Notes under the pieces: model-generated
Seen by the model: the letters and a program-made list of their open reading frames with translations, nothing else
The model's database searches: none
What the model was told of the DNA's origin: nothing
Assembly: GCA_019240125.1 (NCBI GenBank)
Contig: JAFAYW010000282.1
Span: 1 to 42,769 of the forward strand
Direction: 5' to 3'
DNA length: 42,769 bases
Source of the DNA: Alphaproteobacteria bacterium
GTDB taxonomy: Bacteria > Pseudomonadota > Alphaproteobacteria > ATCC43930 > CGMCC-115725
In this document: positions 18,551 through 26,893 of the stretch, piece by piece
Layout of the letters: each line of letters begins with the position of its first letter
Position numbering within the stretch: position 1 is the stretch's first letter
Made by a program: the position numbers and the translations under genes

Positions 18551-19393
18551 TCAAGCCTTGGCCTGCCGAAGAATGAAATCGCGCAGCTGTTCGGTGGCCC
18601 GGCGCGAGGCGTCGCTGGCGGGGTCGCGCATGATGAAAGTGTGCGGCTGTCCGTCGAATTTGTGCAGGTCGAGACTGCCGCCGCGCGCGCGATAGGCAGC
18701 GGCAAACCGGTCGGCCATGTCGGGTGTGACGTTGTCGTCGCTGGTGCCCTGCACGACGATCGCAGGCGGCAGCGGGGTCACCGCCTCGCCGCGTTCGAGG
18801 ATCAGCTGCGGGTTGCCCTCCTCCATCTCGGCTTCCGAGGCCCAGTACGCGTCGTGCGCTTTGACGAGGTTGGCGTTGCCCTTTTCCTTGACCATGCGAT
18901 AACGCGCCAGCGGATCGGAGATCGGCCAGCACAGCACGATGTAGGGCAGGCTCGCATCCTCGGATGAGGACAGCGCCGCGTAGCGCGGTTCCTTTGGCTT
19001 CAGCGCCGCGAGCAGAAGTTGGTGCCCGCCGCTGGATGTTCCGAGCGCCGATACGAGATCGCGCCGGCTGTTGAACTCGGTTGCATGCGCCTTGAGCCAA
19101 CGGATCGCGTAATGGATGTCCGCGATCGAGGCCGGATAGCGATGCTGCGGCGGCATGCGGAAATCGATCGCCAGCACGACAATGCCGCTTTTCGCCAAGG
19201 CTTCGTCTAGCGGTGCGTTGTTGAGCCGATCGCCCGATGCCCACGCCCCGCCGTGCACATCAAGCAGCGCCGGGAACGGCCCCTGGCCCTTCGGCTGATA
19301 CAGCCGGCCCAGCAGCGGCGTGTCGCCGTGCCGGATAAACTCAATGTCGCGCGTCTCAATTTCGAACCGCGCCGGAATCGCCACCTCGGCCAT
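18551..19393 (-). CDS. alpha/beta hydrolase (HSL/BD-FAE-like esterase)
   Basis: A 280-residue alpha/beta hydrolase. The oxyanion motif HGGAW is at 47-51, the nucleophile elbow GTSSG puts Ser120 in place, an acidic residue follows in GTSDDNVTPDMADRF, and the catalytic His lies in QPHTFIMRDP near the C-terminus. This is the layout of hormone-sensitive-lipase or dienelactone-type carboxylesterases, which cleave small esters in the cytoplasm. No signal peptide is visible. It converges with the OmpA-type gene (3 bases between stops) and is divergent from the LVIVD gene. Substrate unknown. Confidence 0.85.
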   Translation of the reverse strand: MAEVAIPARFEIETRDIEFIRHGDTPLLGRLYQPKGQGPFPALLDVHGGAWASGDRLNNAPLDEALAKSGIVVLAIDFRMPPQHRYPASIADIHYAIRWLKAHATEFNSRRDLVSALGTSSGGHQLLLAALKPKEPRYAALSSSEDASLPYIVLCWPISDPLARYRMVKEKGNANLVKAHDAYWASEAEMEEGNPQLILERGEAVTPLPPAIVVQGTSDDNVTPDMADRFAAAYRARGGSLDLHKFDGQPHTFIMRDPASDASRRATEQLRDFILRQAKA

Positions 19394-19528
19394 TGCTCAT
19401 CCTCTGACTATTCGCTGCTGTCTGGCCCGCAGCATGCCGCGCGCGCCCGCCCGTTCCAAGGAGCATTGCAGGAAGCGGCCTTGCCCCAATATTCTGCGCC
19501 AAAATCAAGACCGCTCGGGAGACCCGCC

Positions 19529-20959
19529 GTGATCCGTTCCGCTGCCGCGCTTGCCGCGACCCTGCTCTTGGCGACCACTGGACTCGCCATCGCCCAGGAA
19601 AAGCCCGAGGCGACCAATATGCGGCTGGTCGGCTATAGCGATCTGCAGGGCCGCAGCGCTTACCAGCCGCTGGTGCATCAGCAATTCGGCCGGTGGATCG
19701 CCTATATCGGGCATCACGGCGGTACCGATGAGGTGCCTCAGCCGGTCAACCCGATCACCGGGCAAGCCGAGTATAACGGCACCTCACTGGTCGATGTGAC
19801 CGATCCGCAGAACCCCAAATACCTCGCCCATATTCCCGGCGAGCCTGGCAATTACGAAGCCGGCGGTGCCCAGATGGTGCGGGTATGCGACGGTAAATCC
19901 CTGCCGAAGGGCGACCCGAATGCCGTCTACCTGCTGCGTCCATTTGGTAATTCGGCGCAGGAAATCTGGAATACGACCGATCCGAGTCACCCGAAACTCG
20001 TCACCCGCATCGTCGAGGGCCTGAAGGGCACACATAAGAATTTCTGGGAATGCGACAGCGGCATCGCCTACCTCGTGACCGGCGAGCCGGGGTGGCGCGT
20101 GCCGCGAATGACCCAGATATGGGATCTGAGCGACCCCGCGCACCCGACCAAGATTCGCGATTTCGGATTGCCGGGGCAACAGCCGAACGCCCCCGGCGCC
20201 GTCCCGACGATGCTGCACGGAATGATCTCGGTGCCCAGCGCCAACCGTGTGTATTTCGGCTACGGCACCAACGACGGCGGCATCATGCAGATCGTCGATC
20301 GCGAGAAGTTACTGAACGGGCCGAAAGAGCCGACCGACGACGATCTGCGCTACCCGGAGGTCGGCCGTTACCAGATGTCACCGCTCAATGGCGCACACAC
20401 GGCCTTCCCGATGCTCGACGTGCCAATCGCCGAATTCGCCAAGGACAAAGTCGGTAAGCGGCGCAATTTCGTCGTAATCACCGACGAGCAGATCAAGAAC
20501 GAATGCCAGGAGGCGCGGCAGTTTGTATGGTTTGTCGATATCACGGTGGAAAACCGGCCGGTCTCGGTCGCGACCTGGGGCGTGCCGGAGGCATCGGGTG
20601 ATTTCTGCAGCCGGGGCGGCCGTTTCGGTACCCACTCATCGAACGAAAACATGACGCCGATCTATTATAAGCGGGTCATGTTCTTCGCGCATTTCAACGC
20701 CGGGCTGCGCGCCGTTGACGTGCGTGATCCGTATCACCCCAAGGAAATCGCCTCGTATATCCCCGCGATCACCGAACGCAGCGACAAGCGCTGTGCCACC
20801 CGCGACGATGGCACCGAGCATTGCGCCAAGGTGATACAGACCAACAATGTCGAGGTCGATGATCGCGGGTATATTTACATCGTCGACCGTGCCAATAACG
20901 GAATGCACATTCTCGAACTGACCGGCTCGGCGCGCGATGCGGCCAATTTTCCAAAATAG
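19529..20959 (+). CDS. exported LVIVD-repeat beta-propeller protein
   Basis: A 476-residue protein with a signal peptide (AAALAATLLLATTGLAIA, cleavage near residue 22). Repeated strands carry the pattern 'sLVDVTDPqNPkyLahi', 'WDLSDPAHPTKIRDFG', 'AVDVRDPYHPKEIASYI' and 'IYIVDRANNGMHILEL', typical of LVIVD repeats, which fold as a beta-propeller in the periplasm or outside the cell. Histidines and aspartates such as GHHGGTD near residue 50 could bind metal, but no catalytic site is recognised. The GTG at 19529 is preferred since the signal peptide begins there and GGGAG precedes it; the frame is open further upstream. No operon partner is evident. Confidence 0.7.
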   Translation: MIRSAAALAATLLLATTGLAIAQEKPEATNMRLVGYSDLQGRSAYQPLVHQQFGRWIAYIGHHGGTDEVPQPVNPITGQAEYNGTSLVDVTDPQNPKYLAHIPGEPGNYEAGGAQMVRVCDGKSLPKGDPNAVYLLRPFGNSAQEIWNTTDPSHPKLVTRIVEGLKGTHKNFWECDSGIAYLVTGEPGWRVPRMTQIWDLSDPAHPTKIRDFGLPGQQPNAPGAVPTMLHGMISVPSANRVYFGYGTNDGGIMQIVDREKLLNGPKEPTDDDLRYPEVGRYQMSPLNGAHTAFPMLDVPIAEFAKDKVGKRRNFVVITDEQIKNECQEARQFVWFVDITVENRPVSVATWGVPEASGDFCSRGGRFGTHSSNENMTPIYYKRVMFFAHFNAGLRAVDVRDPYHPKEIASYIPAITERSDKRCATRDDGTEHCAKVIQTNNVEVDDRGYIYIVDRANNGMHILELTGSARDAANFPK

Positions 20960-21028
20960 CCGACGCGTGTTGTCGCATCCCTGCAGCGGGCAAAAACGGG
21001 GCGTCGCCACTGTGCTATACGTGCTCTT

Positions 21029-23020
21029 ATGATCGACGAAATCGGGCATTTTTCGCTGGTGCTGGCGCTCTGCGTCGCGGCCTTGCAGTCGGTCGTGCCG
21101 CTGGTCGGCGCGGCGCGCCGGAACGCGCTGCTGACAGGCTGGGCGCGGCCCGCCGCCGTCCTGCAATTCGTGTTTATCGCAACCGCGTTCTTCGCCTTGA
21201 TGCACGCTTATGCCGTGTCGGATTTCTCACTGGCGAACGTCGCCGAGAACTCCAACAGCATGAAGCCGCTGCTCTACAAAATCACCGGGGTGTGGAGCAA
21301 CCACGAAGGCTCGATGCTGCTGTGGGTCTTCATGCTGTCGCTGTTCGGCGCGGCGGTAGCCTTGTTCGGCCGCAACCTGCCGCCCGGATTGCGGGCGCGG
21401 GTGCTGGCGGTGCAGGCCATCATCGGGGTCGGCTTCCTGCTGTTCATCCTGCTGACCTCGAACCCGTTCCTGCGGCTTTTTCCGGTGCCGGCGGATGGCG
21501 CCGGCCTCAACCCGATTCTGCAGGATCGCGGCCTCGCCTTTCACCCGCCCTGCCTCTATCTCGGCTATGTCGGATTCTCGATCTCATTCTGTTTCGCGAT
21601 CGCCGCGCTGATCGAGGGCCGCGTCGATCCGGCCTGGGCACGCTGGGTGCGGCCGTGGACGTTGGCGGCCTGGTGTGCGCTGACGATCGGCATCGCGATG
21701 GGCAGCTGGTGGGCCTATTACACGCTGGGCTGGGGCGGTTGGTGGTATTGGGACCCGGTCGAGAACGCTTCGTTCATGCCGTGGCTGGTCGGCACGGCGC
21801 TGTTGCACTCGGCAATTGTCGTCGAAAAGCGCGAGGCGCTGAAGACTTGGACGATCCTGCTGGCGATCATCACCTTTTCGCTGAGCTTGCTTGGCACCTT
21901 CCTGGTGCGCTCGGGCGTCCTGACCTCAGTGCATGCCTTTGCTTCCGATCCGCGCCGCGGCGTCTTCATCCTGTTGCTGCTGAGCTTCTATACCGGGGGC
22001 GCCTTGGCGCTGTTCGCCTGGCGCGCGCCGTCGCTGGTCGGCGGCGGCCTGTTTGCGCCGATTTCCCGTGAGGGCGGCCTGCTGCTCAACAATCTGCTGC
22101 TGACCACGGCGGCGGCGACGGTCCTGATCGGCACCCTGTATCCGCTGCTGCTCGACGTCGTGGCACACGAGAAGGTCTCGGTGGGGCCGCCCTTCTACGC
22201 GGCGACCTTCAAGCCGCTGATGATACCGCTGCTGATTGCGATGGCGGTGGGACCGATGCTGCCCTGGAAGCGCGGCGACCTCGCCGCGGCACTGGCGCGG
22301 CTCAAATTCGCGTTTCTTGCGACGGCGGTTGCCGCCGTCGCAACGCTGTGGCTGGCCGGCGTGAGTTCTGTCGCCGCCGCGTGCGGTCTCGGCATTGCGG
22401 CATGGCTGTTCACCGCCACGGTTGTCGAGTGGAGCGAGCGCGTGCGGCTGTTTTCCGAGCCGCTTTCCACCATCGTCCGCCGCGCCGTGCGCCTGCCACG
22501 GGCTGCCTGGGGCATGACCTTTGCGCATGCCGGAATGGCGATTACCCTCGCCGGCATTACCGGCTCGACCGCCTGGACGGTTGAGTCGATTGTCAGCGGC
22601 AAGCCCGGCCAGACATTTCCGATTGCCGGGTACACAATCGCGCTCGACGCCGTGCATGACGTTCAGGGGCCGGATTATACCGCCACCCGTGCCGATATGC
22701 GCCTCATGCGCGACGGCCGCCAGATCACCGAGATGCATCCGGAGAAACGATTCTTCCCGGTCGAAAACGGCAACCAGACCGATGTCGCGATCCGCACCGA
22801 TCTGTTGTCCGATGTTTATGCCGTGATTGGCGATGCCGACGGCAAGGGCGGCTACACACTGCGCCTCTACTACAATCCGCTGGTGCCCTGGATATGGCTG
22901 GGCGGCGCGGCGATGGCGCTGGGTGGGCTGATATCGCTGAGCGACCGGCGCCATCGAGTCGGTGCGCCGGCCCGACGCGCCCGGCTGATCGCCGCGGCGG
23001 AGATACAGCCGGCAGAATGA
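21029..23020 (+). CDS. ccmF: cytochrome c-type biogenesis protein CcmF (heme lyase)
   Basis: A 663-residue polytopic inner-membrane protein of the CcmF/NrfE family. The tryptophan-rich WWD motif GWGGWWYWDPVENASFMPWL (about residues 233-252) binds periplasmic heme. Conserved features around it include GVWSNHEGSMLLW near 90 and PFLRLFP near 149, and the C-terminal periplasmic segment plus last helix (near 625-645) are present. CcmF takes heme from holo-CcmE and ligates it to apocytochrome c CXXCH motifs. Its stop overlaps the ccmG start. ccmA-E and ccmH are not here, so the system is split in this genome. Confidence 0.93.
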   Translation: MIDEIGHFSLVLALCVAALQSVVPLVGAARRNALLTGWARPAAVLQFVFIATAFFALMHAYAVSDFSLANVAENSNSMKPLLYKITGVWSNHEGSMLLWVFMLSLFGAAVALFGRNLPPGLRARVLAVQAIIGVGFLLFILLTSNPFLRLFPVPADGAGLNPILQDRGLAFHPPCLYLGYVGFSISFCFAIAALIEGRVDPAWARWVRPWTLAAWCALTIGIAMGSWWAYYTLGWGGWWYWDPVENASFMPWLVGTALLHSAIVVEKREALKTWTILLAIITFSLSLLGTFLVRSGVLTSVHAFASDPRRGVFILLLLSFYTGGALALFAWRAPSLVGGGLFAPISREGGLLLNNLLLTTAAATVLIGTLYPLLLDVVAHEKVSVGPPFYAATFKPLMIPLLIAMAVGPMLPWKRGDLAAALARLKFAFLATAVAAVATLWLAGVSSVAAACGLGIAAWLFTATVVEWSERVRLFSEPLSTIVRRAVRLPRAAWGMTFAHAGMAITLAGITGSTAWTVESIVSGKPGQTFPIAGYTIALDAVHDVQGPDYTATRADMRLMRDGRQITEMHPEKRFFPVENGNQTDVAIRTDLLSDVYAVIGDADGKGGYTLRLYYNPLVPWIWLGGAAMALGGLISLSDRRHRVGAPARRARLIAAAEIQPAE

Positions 23021-23547
23021 TGCGCCGCTGGCTTTTCATCCTGCCAGTGCTGGTGTTCGTGGTGCTCGTCGTCGGGTTTTACGAGGAGCTCTACACGGAT
23101 ACGCTGGTGCTGCCGTCGCCGCTGATCGATCAACCGGCCCCCGCCACTGTGCTGCCGCCCCTCGACGATAAGCAGCCCGGCATTGGCGCCGCCGACCTCA
23201 AGGGGCATGTCAGCCTGATCAATTTCTTCGCCTCGTGGTGCGTCCCCTGTCGCGAAGAACACCCGGTCCTGAACGAGCTGGCGAAGGCCAAGAAAGTCCC
23301 GATCTACGGCGTCGACTACAAGGACAAGAAAGAGGCGGGCGCCGCCTGGATCGCCTCGCTGGGCAACCCCTACACGCTGATCGGCGCCGATACCGGCCGG
23401 GTCGGGCTTGACTGGGGGGTATACGGCGTACCGGAGACCTTTATCGTCGATGCCACCGGGCGCATTCGCTACAAGCATGTCGGCCCGCTGACCACCGACG
23501 ACATCCAACACACGATCCTGCCGCTCGTCGCCAAGCTGCAGCGCTAA
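23017..23547 (+). CDS. ccmG: CcmG/DsbE thiol:disulfide interchange protein
   Basis: A 176-residue membrane-anchored thioredoxin. The N-terminal anchor is at about 4-22. The active site FFASWCVPC (Cys75/Cys78) and the cis-Pro segment YGVPETFIVDATGRIRYKHVG are typical of the DsbE/CcmG family, which keeps apocytochrome c heme-binding cysteines reduced. The ATG at 23017 overlaps the ccmF stop by four bases (ATGATG; the second ATG at 23020 is an alternative), showing coupling with ccmF. No ccmH follows; an MFS transporter gene does. Confidence 0.92.
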   Translation: MMRRWLFILPVLVFVVLVVGFYEELYTDTLVLPSPLIDQPAPATVLPPLDDKQPGIGAADLKGHVSLINFFASWCVPCREEHPVLNELAKAKKVPIYGVDYKDKKEAGAAWIASLGNPYTLIGADTGRVGLDWGVYGVPETFIVDATGRIRYKHVGPLTTDDIQHTILPLVAKLQR

Positions 23548-23653
23548 AGTACCCACCAAGATTTAGCTGGTTTAAGCCGGCAACACGGCGGTAGCCTCCC
23601 TGAGAAGGCGCAAAAAAACGCGCCAGCCATAATGAATATGGGAGGGCCCGCCA

Positions 23654-25060
23654 ATGGCGGAGATTGCTGCCGTTTCGGCCGGCGTGCTGAGCCCGACGAT
23701 CGCCGCGCGGATGGACCGCTTGCCGCCATCCGGGTATCTGCGGCGGTTCATCGTGCTGCTGGCGCTCGGCGCGTTTTTCGATGTTTTCGATAACGGGCTG
23801 ATCTCGTTTATCGCGCCGGGTCTCTACAAGGCCGGGCTGATGGTCCCGACGACGCAGGGATTTTTCGACGTTCACGGCTATGCCAGCCTGATCGCCGCGA
23901 CCTTCGCCGGGATGTTTATCGGCACCCAAGGACTGAGCCCGCTGTGCGACCATTTCGGGCGGCGCACGGTGTTCACCTTCGCGCTTGTCTGGTACTCGCT
24001 CTGCACCTTCGCGATGGCCTTGCAGTCAAGCGAGGTCGGGCTGGTTTGCTGGCGCTTTCTCGCCGGCATCGGCATCGGAGTCGAGTTCGTCACGATCGAC
24101 ACCTACCTATCCGAACTCGTGCCGGTCGGACGGCGCGGCAAGGCCTTCGCGTTCACCTCGCTGATCGGCACCACGGCCTACCCGATTACCGCACTTCTCG
24201 CCTGGGCGCTGGTACCGGAAGCGCCATTCGGGATCGAGGGCTGGCGATGGGTCGCGATTATCGGCGCGAGCGGTGCGATCATTGCCTGGTTCCTGCGCCT
24301 CGGCCTGCCGGAATCGCCGCGCTGGCTGGCGCAGCGTGGCCGACGCGAAGAGGCCGACCGCATCACCCGGATGATCGAGGCGCGCGTCGAAGCCGGCACC
24401 GGCCGCCCGCTGCCGCCGCCGGAAAGCATCGAGGAGGAAGTCGAAGCCCAGGACGGTGCCTTTGTCGAGATGTTTCAGGTGCCCTATCGCAATCGCACAG
24501 TCATGCTGATCGTCTTTCAGCTATTGCAGACGGTTGGTTATTACGGGTTCACCAGCTGGGTCCCGACCCTGCTGCTGGCGCAGGGAATCAACGTTACGAA
24601 GTCACTGGCCTACACGGTTGTCATCGTCGCGGCCAACCCGCTCGGCGCCTTTGCCGCGACCCGCTTTGCCGATCGCTGCGAGCGCAAATGGCAACTCGCC
24701 TTTGCCGCACTGGGGATAGCCGTGTTCGGCCTCCTGTTTGCGGTTCAGACAGCGGTGATCGCGGTGATGCTGTGCGGCGCCGCCGTCGCGTTCTGCAACA
24801 CCGTCATGGCCTATTCGCTGCACGCCTACCAGTCCGAGCTGTATCCAACCCGCATCCGGGCGCGCGCCGTGGGTTTCACTTATGGCTGGAGCAGGTTCAG
24901 CACGATCTTCATCGGCTTCATAATCGCGTTCTGCCTGCGCAACTACGGCAATACCGGCGTTTTCATCTTCATCGCCGGGGCGATGTTTATCGTGTTTCTG
25001 GTGATCGCGACCATGGGACCGCGTACCACGGGGCTCCGCCTCGAAGCCATCTCGCGCTGA
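23654..25060 (+). CDS. MFS metabolite:H+ symporter-like transporter
   Basis: A 468-residue major facilitator with about 12 TM segments. Between TM2 and TM3 lies the signature DHFGRRTVF, after TM6 the motif [13 protein letters not shown], followed by a central cytoplasmic loop rich in charged residues (about 235-275), the general pattern of sugar-porter and metabolite:H+ symporter families. The first TM contains [16 protein letters not shown], with acidic residues typical of proton-coupled symporters. GGGAGGG precedes the ATG at 23654. Substrate unknown. The following isochorismatase-like gene, 78 bases downstream, may process the imported compound. Confidence 0.85.
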   Translation: MAEIAAVSAGVLSPTIAARMDRLPPSGYLRRFIVLLALGAFFDVFDNGLISFIAPGLYKAGLMVPTTQGFFDVHGYASLIAATFAGMFIGTQGLSPLCDHFGRRTVFTFALVWYSLCTFAMALQSSEVGLVCWRFLAGIGIGVEFVTIDTYLSELVPVGRRGKAFAFTSLIGTTAYPITALLAWALVPEAPFGIEGWRWVAIIGASGAIIAWFLRLGLPESPRWLAQRGRREEADRITRMIEARVEAGTGRPLPPPESIEEEVEAQDGAFVEMFQVPYRNRTVMLIVFQLLQTVGYYGFTSWVPTLLLAQGINVTKSLAYTVVIVAANPLGAFAATRFADRCERKWQLAFAALGIAVFGLLFAVQTAVIAVMLCGAAVAFCNTVMAYSLHAYQSELYPTRIRARAVGFTYGWSRFSTIFIGFIIAFCLRNYGNTGVFIFIAGAMFIVFLVIATMGPRTTGLRLEAISR

Positions 25061-25138
25061 CCGGCGTCTCCACGGTAGGCTTGCGCGCCGCGGCGGCTTA
25101 CGCTCGGCGTCGCGGCCTCAACACGGGGAGATGAAGGA

Positions 25139-25747
25139 ATGGCGGACGCGGAACGCATCGATCGGCAGCGCACGGCGCTGATCGCCTATGACGTGTGCCG
25201 CCGCGCGCTGACGCCGGCAGATCCAGCCCGTCGCGCTGCGATGCAACCGGTACTCGATGCCTGGGTTCGGCTCATCGCGACCGCCCGCGGCGCCGGCATT
25301 CCGATCATCTATACGACACCGGTCAGCCGCGCCGACGGAGCCGATGTCGTGATGCTACCGACCGACCTGTCGGCGGAAACCGGCGTGCCACCGCTGACCA
25401 ATGGCGTCGAGGGGACGCCCGAAGCCGGCTTCCCCGACGAGATCGCCCCACGGCCGGAGGATTATGTGTTCCTGAAGCGCCGCCCTAGCGCCTTTTACGG
25501 CACCGGCGTCGCCGAGTTGCTGCACATGCTGCGACGCGACGTGATCATCATCGGCGGCGGCGCGACCAACCGTGGCGTCGAAACCAGCGTGCGCGAAGCC
25601 TTCAACCGCGATATTGCCTCTGTGGTGGCGCGCGAATGCTGCTGGGGCGGTGATGCAGCGGCACACACCTACAGCCTCGACAAGGCGATGAAAATGTATG
25701 CCCGCATCCGCACCCTGGCACAAGTTACCGCAATGCTGGGCGCTTAA
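25139..25747 (+). CDS. isochorismatase-fold hydrolase lacking the catalytic Cys
   Basis: A 202-residue protein of the isochorismatase/cysteine-hydrolase superfamily. The catalytic Asp (Asp18, in ALIAYDVCRRAL) and Lys (Lys113, in VFLKRRPSAFYGTG) are present. In the third motif, usually ATNVCVESTVRDA, this protein reads GGGATNRGVETSVREAFNRD, so the nucleophile position is Gly146. Cysteine-dependent amidohydrolysis is therefore unlikely; true isochorismatases such as PhzD also have Gly there. No isochorismate synthase genes are nearby. The ATG at 25139 follows a GGGGAGATGAAGGA purine-rich site. It may act with the MFS transporter upstream. Confidence 0.8.
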   Translation: MADAERIDRQRTALIAYDVCRRALTPADPARRAAMQPVLDAWVRLIATARGAGIPIIYTTPVSRADGADVVMLPTDLSAETGVPPLTNGVEGTPEAGFPDEIAPRPEDYVFLKRRPSAFYGTGVAELLHMLRRDVIIIGGGATNRGVETSVREAFNRDIASVVARECCWGGDAAAHTYSLDKAMKMYARIRTLAQVTAMLGA

Positions 25748-25806
25748 AGCGTGTCGCCTGCCTTCGATACCAAAGACACTCATTTTGCCTGATCGGAGAG
25801 GCGGCT

Positions 25807-25967
25807 ATGTGTCGACGATGGAGGCGGCGGCCCGGCGGTGAAGGCGGCGCGACCGCGGTGGAGTATGGGCTGATCGCCGCGCTGATCGCATTGCCGCAAT
25901 CGCAGCGTTTTTGCTCGTGGGGGCCAATCTGAGCACCGTGTTCCACGCCGTCGGGACAAAGCTGTAA
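25807..25967 (+). pseudogene. frameshifted Flp/Fap-type pilin
   Basis: The first frame encodes GGATAVEYGLIAALIA, then shifts at about 25890; in the next frame the sequence continues IAAFLLVGANLSTVFHAVGTKL and stops at 25967. Adding one base at 25890/25891 restores a 53-residue pilin almost collinear with the intact pilin at 26290-26451. GGAGAGG precedes the ATG. Either the copy is inactivated or the assembly has a one-base error. The basic RRWRRRPGGEGG leader before the processing glycine is also unlike the intact copy. Confidence 0.75.
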
Positions 25968-26289
25968 AAATCTCCGTCCCGCATCGGCGCTCAGCCGAGG
26001 GCATTTTGTCTGCCTATTGCGCCCGTTAATCTTCAGGGGACGCGCTGCTTTTCTCCAATCCCGTTGAAAACAAGGCCGCGGAGGAACCGCTTGTCACCGT
26101 CGATATTTCTACTTCGCGGAGTGATCGCGGACGCTATTCTATCTAACCCTAATTAAATACAGTACAGCTTGGGGTCCTCGGCGAAAGTTTAAAATACCGG
26201 CAATTAACCCCGCCAGCGACCCTTCATTTACTACTTGTTTAGGTTCGCAGCACATTATCGCCCCGTCAACCAGCAAAGGGGTACGTTTC
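25968..26289. other. AT-richer spacer upstream of flp, probable promoter region
   Basis: These 322 bases have no plausible gene. The part from about 26139 to 26245 is distinctly AT-richer than the surroundings, with stretches such as ctaattaaatac. TTAA occurs at 26189-26192 and 26204-26207, the second within TTAACC, which resembles a CtrA half site. The spacing between them (11 bases) is not the classical 7, so a CtrA site is only a guess. The region is expected to drive flp. Confidence 0.4.
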
Positions 26290-26451
26290 ATGCTCACCAC
26301 TCTGAAGATGCTCGCCAAGAACGAAGACGGCGCAACCGCCATCGAATACGGCCTGATCGCCGCGCTGATTGCGGTTGCCGCGATCGCGGCGTTCCAGCTC
26401 GTCGGGACGAATCTGAGCTCGGTCTTCAACACCGTCGCGACCAAGCTTTAA
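26290..26451 (+). CDS. flp: Flp/Fap-type pilin (type IVb prepilin)
   Basis: A 53-residue prepilin. A short charged leader MLTTLKMLAKNEDG ends in the glycine cut by a TadV/CpaA-type prepilin peptidase. The mature part begins ATAIEYGLIAALIA with the conserved Glu5/Tyr6 pair and a hydrophobic helix, then LVGTNLSSVFNTVATKL. These pilins form thin bundled adhesive pili assembled by the Tad/Cpa machinery, none of which is in the window, so the assembly genes must lie elsewhere. The leader and length are typical. A degenerate paralogue lies 322 bases upstream. The ribosome site AAAGGGG is weak. Confidence 0.9.
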   Translation: MLTTLKMLAKNEDGATAIEYGLIAALIAVAAIAAFQLVGTNLSSVFNTVATKL

Positions 26452-26452
26452 T

Positions 26453-26475
26453 CTCCTGATAGCCTTTATCGGGAG
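26453..26475 (+). terminator. stem-loop directly after flp
   Basis: Arms ctcctgata (26453-26461) and tatcgggag (26467-26475) pair with one T-G wobble around a five-base loop, two bases after the flp stop. There is no T-run, so it may act as a 3' stabiliser for an abundant pilin mRNA rather than a strict terminator. Confidence 0.45.
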
Positions 26476-26893
26476 CGGCTGCGGGGCTCGATTGCCGTCA
26501 TTGCGCCTGAGAAGCCGGCGCGATGCACCAAGCGATCGGCCCGTCCGGGATCGGCCGATCCGTTTCGAGTGATCGCGTTCAACGCGGCGCATCCCCCAGG
26601 CCTGCGCAAACCATTGATAACCGGTTAGCGGGTCACCACCCGACAGCTGGCAGAAGATGGCCGCTTCACCAACCAGATACACCATCCCGACCATCGTGAG
26701 CAGGTGACGCCAATCGATCACCACTCACGCCGCCTGCTCGTCCAGCATCACCTCAGCCACATCCATAGCGTCTCGGCCTCACATGGGCGCTTGACTAGGT
26801 TCGTCTGTGCAAGGACCATCTCGCATCCGGCTCCGTGCGCGGACAGTGACTTTCGTCTGGTCCTGGTTGAGATGAGCGCATGGAGCGACGTGC
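26476..26893. other. non-coding spacer between flp and the phosphatase-glycosyltransferase gene
   Basis: No convincing gene. It contains an 8-bp inverted repeat (gatcggcc at 26534-26541 and ggccgatc at 26553-26560). A minus-strand open frame (26266-26724) begins with a GTG and a hydrophobic stretch, but it runs antisense through flp and has no recognisable domain. The promoter of the following gene should be within 26730-26890. Confidence 0.35.

Noticed and set aside
21926..22954. 342-residue minus-strand open frame
   Set aside because: Antisense to ccmF; composition is Arg/Gln/Gly rich with no domain.
26266..26724. 152-residue minus-strand frame overlapping flp
   Set aside because: It begins with a short hydrophobic stretch, but runs through the flp gene and then becomes basic and low in complexity; no domain and no good ribosome site.
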